A DNA stretch of 64,000 nt from Anaerolineae bacterium (GTDB lineage: Bacteria; Chloroflexota; Anaerolineae; Aggregatilineales; Phototrophicaceae), in NCBI GenBank assembly GCA_021296065.1, contig JAGWBD010000003.1:1-64000 (forward strand). Reading direction: 5' to 3'. The notes beneath the pieces are model-generated. The model was not told where the DNA came from. It saw only the letters and a program-made list of their open reading frames with translations, and made no database searches. Each line of letters begins with the position of its first letter. Within the stretch, counting starts at the first letter, position 1. Made by a program: the position numbers and the translations under genes. This document shows, in pieces, positions 61,208 through 64,000 of this stretch.

Positions 61208-61541
61208 CGTTGACTGACCCCTTTGCACGAAAGACCGGGCTGCATGCGGCCCGGCCTTCCCTTTCGAACCTGACATACCCCCGCGAATGCCCTGCGACAC
61301 CAGGATGCCGCAGAGGCGGGTTAACGCCAGGGTGCATGACAGGTTCAGGATAAGTCAGTTCCCTGGCCATGACAAGTTTCCTGCCCGAAAATCGCCATTC
61401 GTGCCTGGCCTGTAACCTTCTGATCCAGCGGCAAAAGTCCACAAACAGCAACAGCCTGCCACCGCTTGCACAAATGCGATAACGGTTAGAATAATCGCCT
61501 GTTCCGACGAGACCGAAGCGCGCCTGCAAGGAGAGTGCCGC
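61208..61541. promoter_or_regulatory. Intergenic region, promoter of GH32 gene
   Basis: No gene is seen in these 334 bp. TTGCAC (61466-61471) with AATAAT (61490-61495, 18-bp spacer) or TAGAAT (61487-61492) make a plausible promoter for the GH32 gene; an AAGGAGAG site lies just before its ATG. The part near 61208-61360 holds the likely promoter of the TIR-like gene (minus strand), but no clear boxes stand out. Confidence 0.45.
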
Positions 61542-63227
61542 ATGCCCCCGAAAACCTTCCCGCCCTCGCGGGCCCCGCAGTACCGCTTCGCCGACACCCT
61601 GGCCCAGCAGGAACGCCAGCTGGCGACCAACCCCCTGATGCAGCGCATGCAGGCCGCGCGTGAGGCGAAGGCCGCCGACCCCTGGCGCCCGCTCTATCAC
61701 TACGTCAACCCGGAAAACACGCTCAACGACCCCAACGGCCTGTGCTTCTGGCAGGGGCGCTGGCACCTCTTCTACCAGGCCGTGCCGCCGGAGGAAACGC
61801 GCCAGCACTGGGGCCACGCGGTCAGTGACGACCTGATTCACTGGCGCGACCTGCCCTATGCGCTGCATCCCGGGCCGGAGGAGCGCTGCTATTCCGGCAC
61901 CGCGCTCGTCGAAGAGGACCGGGTCGTCGCCATCTATCATGGCGTCCGGTACGGCAACATGGTCGCCGTCTCCCACGATCCCCTGCTACTGAACTGGGAA
62001 AAGCTGCCGGACTACCCTGTGATTCCTTTCGCCGGCGCGGACGAGGAGCCCCCGCCCTATGGCGTCTTCGATCCCTGCATCTGGTCCAGTGACGGCGCGT
62101 ATTACGCCCTCGCCGGCGGCATCATTCCCGACAGGCCCGAAGGTAAACATATCGCCACCGACTACCTCTTTCGCTCACAGGACCTGGTGAACTGGGAATA
62201 CCTCCATCCCTTCATCGAGAATGACCGTTTCACCGTCCTCGGCGATGACGGCGCCTGCCCCTATTTCTGGCCGATCGGCGATCGCCACATCCTGCCCTTC
62301 TTCAGCCACATGAGCGGCGGCCAGTACTGGCTCGGCGACTATGACCGGCAACGCCAGAAATTCGTCGTCGACGCGCACGGCCGCTTCAACTTCGGCGCGA
62401 CCTTCCCCGCCGGCGTGCACGCGCCCACAGCCGCGCCCGACGGTGTGGGCGGCGTCATCGTGCTCTTCAACATGAACCCCGGCAAACCCACCTACCGCAT
62501 GAACGACTACCTGGGCGATTTCTACGGCGACGGCCAGGTGGACGATGACGCCGCCCTTCCTGCGCGCCACTGGGACCAGATTCTGACGCTGCCGCGGCGC
62601 CTGACACTGCGCAACAAATACGAGCTCAACATCGAACCGGCCGGCGACCTCGAATCGCTGCGCCACGACCACCGCCAGGTCGGCCGCAGCGTCCTGCCCG
62701 CCAACCGCGAGGTCCTGCTCGACGACATCCAGGGCAACGCCATTGAGTTGCAGGTCGTGTTCGACCCCGGACAGGCGTCAATGGTCGAGGTCGACGTCCT
62801 GCGCTCCGCGGAGCGCGAGGAATACACGCGCATCTGTTTCTTCCACAAGCGCGGCTACCGCTATCGCGAGCCTTTCGCCGACGACCCGCAGGCGCATCGC
62901 GTCATGTCGACGATGCTGTCAAACCCGGTGCGCCACGAGAGCGTCATCTCGATCGACAGCTCCCTGTCGTCGACGTTGCCCGACGCGTTGTCGCGGCCGC
63001 CTGAGTCGGCGCCGGTCTTCATTGAACCCGGCGAACCGGTCCGGTTGCGCATCTTCGTCGATCGCAGCGTCGTCGAGGTCTTTGTCAACGACAGGCAGTG
63101 CGTGGCGCTGCGCGTCTATCCCGGCCGCGCCGACAGCACGGGCGTCGCGTTGCTGGCCCGCGGTCAGGACGCGGAACTGCTGTCGCTCGATTGCTGGCAG
63201 ATGCGAAGTGTCTACGCGCCGCAGTAG
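61542..63227 (+). CDS. Glycoside hydrolase family 32 protein
   Basis: A 561-residue GH32 enzyme with five-bladed propeller and C-terminal beta-sandwich. Nucleophile Asp in NDPNG (residue ~63), FDPCIW (residues ~175-180, the RDP-type motif), while the acid/base region reads DDGACPYFWP instead of a typical Glu-Cys-Pro. GH32 enzymes cut sucrose, inulin or levan. No signal peptide is evident, pointing to cytoplasmic use. A fructokinase-like gene at 11429 could use its product. Confidence 0.88.
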   Translation: MPPKTFPPSRAPQYRFADTLAQQERQLATNPLMQRMQAAREAKAADPWRPLYHYVNPENTLNDPNGLCFWQGRWHLFYQAVPPEETRQHWGHAVSDDLIHWRDLPYALHPGPEERCYSGTALVEEDRVVAIYHGVRYGNMVAVSHDPLLLNWEKLPDYPVIPFAGADEEPPPYGVFDPCIWSSDGAYYALAGGIIPDRPEGKHIATDYLFRSQDLVNWEYLHPFIENDRFTVLGDDGACPYFWPIGDRHILPFFSHMSGGQYWLGDYDRQRQKFVVDAHGRFNFGATFPAGVHAPTAAPDGVGGVIVLFNMNPGKPTYRMNDYLGDFYGDGQVDDDAALPARHWDQILTLPRRLTLRNKYELNIEPAGDLESLRHDHRQVGRSVLPANREVLLDDIQGNAIELQVVFDPGQASMVEVDVLRSAEREEYTRICFFHKRGYRYREPFADDPQAHRVMSTMLSNPVRHESVISIDSSLSSTLPDALSRPPESAPVFIEPGEPVRLRIFVDRSVVEVFVNDRQCVALRVYPGRADSTGVALLARGQDAELLSLDCWQMRSVYAPQ

Positions 63228-63277
63228 CGTTTGAACTTCAACCTGGTTGTCAGGGGTTTGCGGGCGCGCCTGCGTCG

Positions 63278-63535
63278 CTAGCGACGCAGGGGCAGGATAA
63301 ACAGCAGCAGGTGCCAGAGGGCCTGGCCGGCGTGGCGCAGCCGACTGCGCAGACCGGCCCCGGGATGCATGCCTTTCACCTTGTGCAGCGCGTTGCGGGG
63401 GTCCAGCATCCAGAGGACGCTGCTCGCCAGGGTCACCAGCGAGACCAGCCCGATCACTTCGGTGGGCTTGTTAAGCGCGCCAGCGCCGACGTCCGTAAAC
63501 TGCCTCAGCGCTGCCGTCGCGCAACCTACACACAT
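63278..63535 (-). CDS. Small hypothetical membrane protein
   Basis: An 85-residue product with two hydrophobic segments (EVIGLVSLVTLASSVLWML and HLLLFILPLRR). AGGTG precedes the start at reasonable distance. There is no recognised family. It lies between the GH32 gene and htpG; it could be a chance frame, though its hydrophobic pattern and codon use look coding. Confidence 0.45.
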   Translation of the reverse strand: MCVGCATAALRQFTDVGAGALNKPTEVIGLVSLVTLASSVLWMLDPRNALHKVKGMHPGAGLRSRLRHAGQALWHLLLFILPLRR

Positions 63536-63585
63536 TTGCCGCCATCACCTCTTGTATCCGCCGCCGAAACTCGCGCAAGTATAGA

Positions 63586-64000
63586 CTATCCCGTCTCCTC
63601 CGTTTCGTCAAATTCGTCCTTGTCTTCCTCTTCCGCTGTCTGACCTTCACTGGCAGTGACTGCCGCTTCAGCGGTCCCCTCCCCGCGCGTGGCCGCTTCC
63701 ATCAGCAGCAGCAGGCGGTCGGCCATGGCGGCCGGGTCCGGGTGCAGGCCATCCTGCAGCAGCGCCGTCTCGTAAAGCTGCTCGATGGTCGCGTCGATCA
63801 CGGGGTCTTGCGACCGCGCTGCCAGCATGCCGCCCAGATTGTGCAGCAGCCTGTGACGCGGGTTCAGTTCCAGCGTCCGCACCGGCAACTCGACCTCGCG
63901 CTCCAGCAGGCGACTGACGCGGTAGAGATAACGTTCCTGGGCGCCCTCGGCGCTGACCAGGCGCGCCGGGCTGTCCACCAGGCTGTGGCTGACGCGCACT
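63586..64000 (-). CDS. htpG: Chaperone HtpG (Hsp90), C-terminal part only
   Basis: The visible 137 residues are the end of bacterial Hsp90: VRVSHSLVDSPARLV, LELNPRHRLLHNLGGML and IDATIEQLYETALLQDG are the conserved C-terminal dimerisation region. The tail is acidic (TAEEEDKDEFDETEETG). The gene continues beyond the window's right edge, which holds its start. Confidence 0.93.
   Translation of the reverse strand, partial: VRVSHSLVDSPARLVSAEGAQERYLYRVSRLLEREVELPVRTLELNPRHRLLHNLGGMLAARSQDPVIDATIEQLYETALLQDGLHPDPAAMADRLLLLMEAATRGEGTAEAAVTASEGQTAEEEDKDEFDETEETG

Overview
The window is 64 kb of high-GC bacterial chromosome with dense genes, short intergenic gaps and many 4-bp ATGA overlaps. There are no rRNA genes, convincing tRNAs, insertion sequences, CRISPR arrays or prophage. 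Gene content suggests Chloroflexota, perhaps an Anaerolineae-like lineage: SH3-repeat and PA14 secreted proteins, BMP-family binding proteins, GldG/DUF4340 ABC clusters, LppX-like lipoprotein and no outer-membrane genes. This placement is inferred from gene content only; a ribosomal or RecA phylogeny would settle it.

Layout. 1-4.2 kb: deoC and a glycosyltransferase, surrounded by three PD-(D/E)XK nuclease-like genes (one cut by the window edge, one frameshifted). 4.2-13.6 kb: housekeeping and metabolism (DUF309 protein, MBL-fold protein with a probable CTG start, sugar-phosphate isomerase, bifunctional PBP, degenerate SDR, OmpR regulator, fructokinase-like PfkB, secreted protein). 13.6-17.5 kb: a UgpBAE-like glycerol-phosphate ABC importer without its ATPase, with Pho-box-like repeats in its promoter region. 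17.5-24.6 kb: an ABC-2 exporter, a DUF3352-like protein and a tandem pair of BMP binding proteins whose first copy is decayed. 24.7-29.5 kb: PhyH dioxygenase, deazaflavin-type oxidoreductase, a HicA/double-HicB toxin-antitoxin pair, lipoprotein, recA with a LexA-like box in its promoter, and ATP:cobalamin adenosyltransferase.

29.5-34 kb: three secreted SH3-repeat proteins, the last preceded by an 11-G homopolymer. 34-38.3 kb: a GldA/GldF/GldG/DUF4340 ABC operon. 38.3-41.7 kb: two DinB paralogues and a two-component system. 41.8-46.2 kb: DUF1232, two polytopic glycosyltransferases and ssb. 46.2-49 kb: secreted metallopeptidase and DUF554 (second probable CTG start). 49-50.4 kb: the longest non-coding stretch, with hairpins, a strong promoter driving a 12-codon ORF, and a lower-GC winged-helix gene that looks acquired. 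50.4-53 kb: monooxygenase, plsY, and a cysteine synthase gene behind a ~235-nt leader that ends in an intrinsic terminator. 53-59.7 kb: methyltransferase, an ABC-2/LolD/HEAT/FtsX operon, nitroreductase, SRPBCC protein. 59.7-61.2 kb: a DNA methyltransferase next to a TIR/deoxyribosyltransferase-like protein, the best defence candidate. 61.5-64 kb: GH32 fructan/sucrose hydrolase, a small membrane protein and the C-terminal part of HtpG.

The most promising undescribed elements are the cysteine-synthase leader RNA, the methyltransferase/TIR-like pair, the DUF5655 nuclease cluster, and the non-coding locus at 49.1-49.6 kb. All functional calls come from reading the translated sequence and recalling family motifs; no database search was run.
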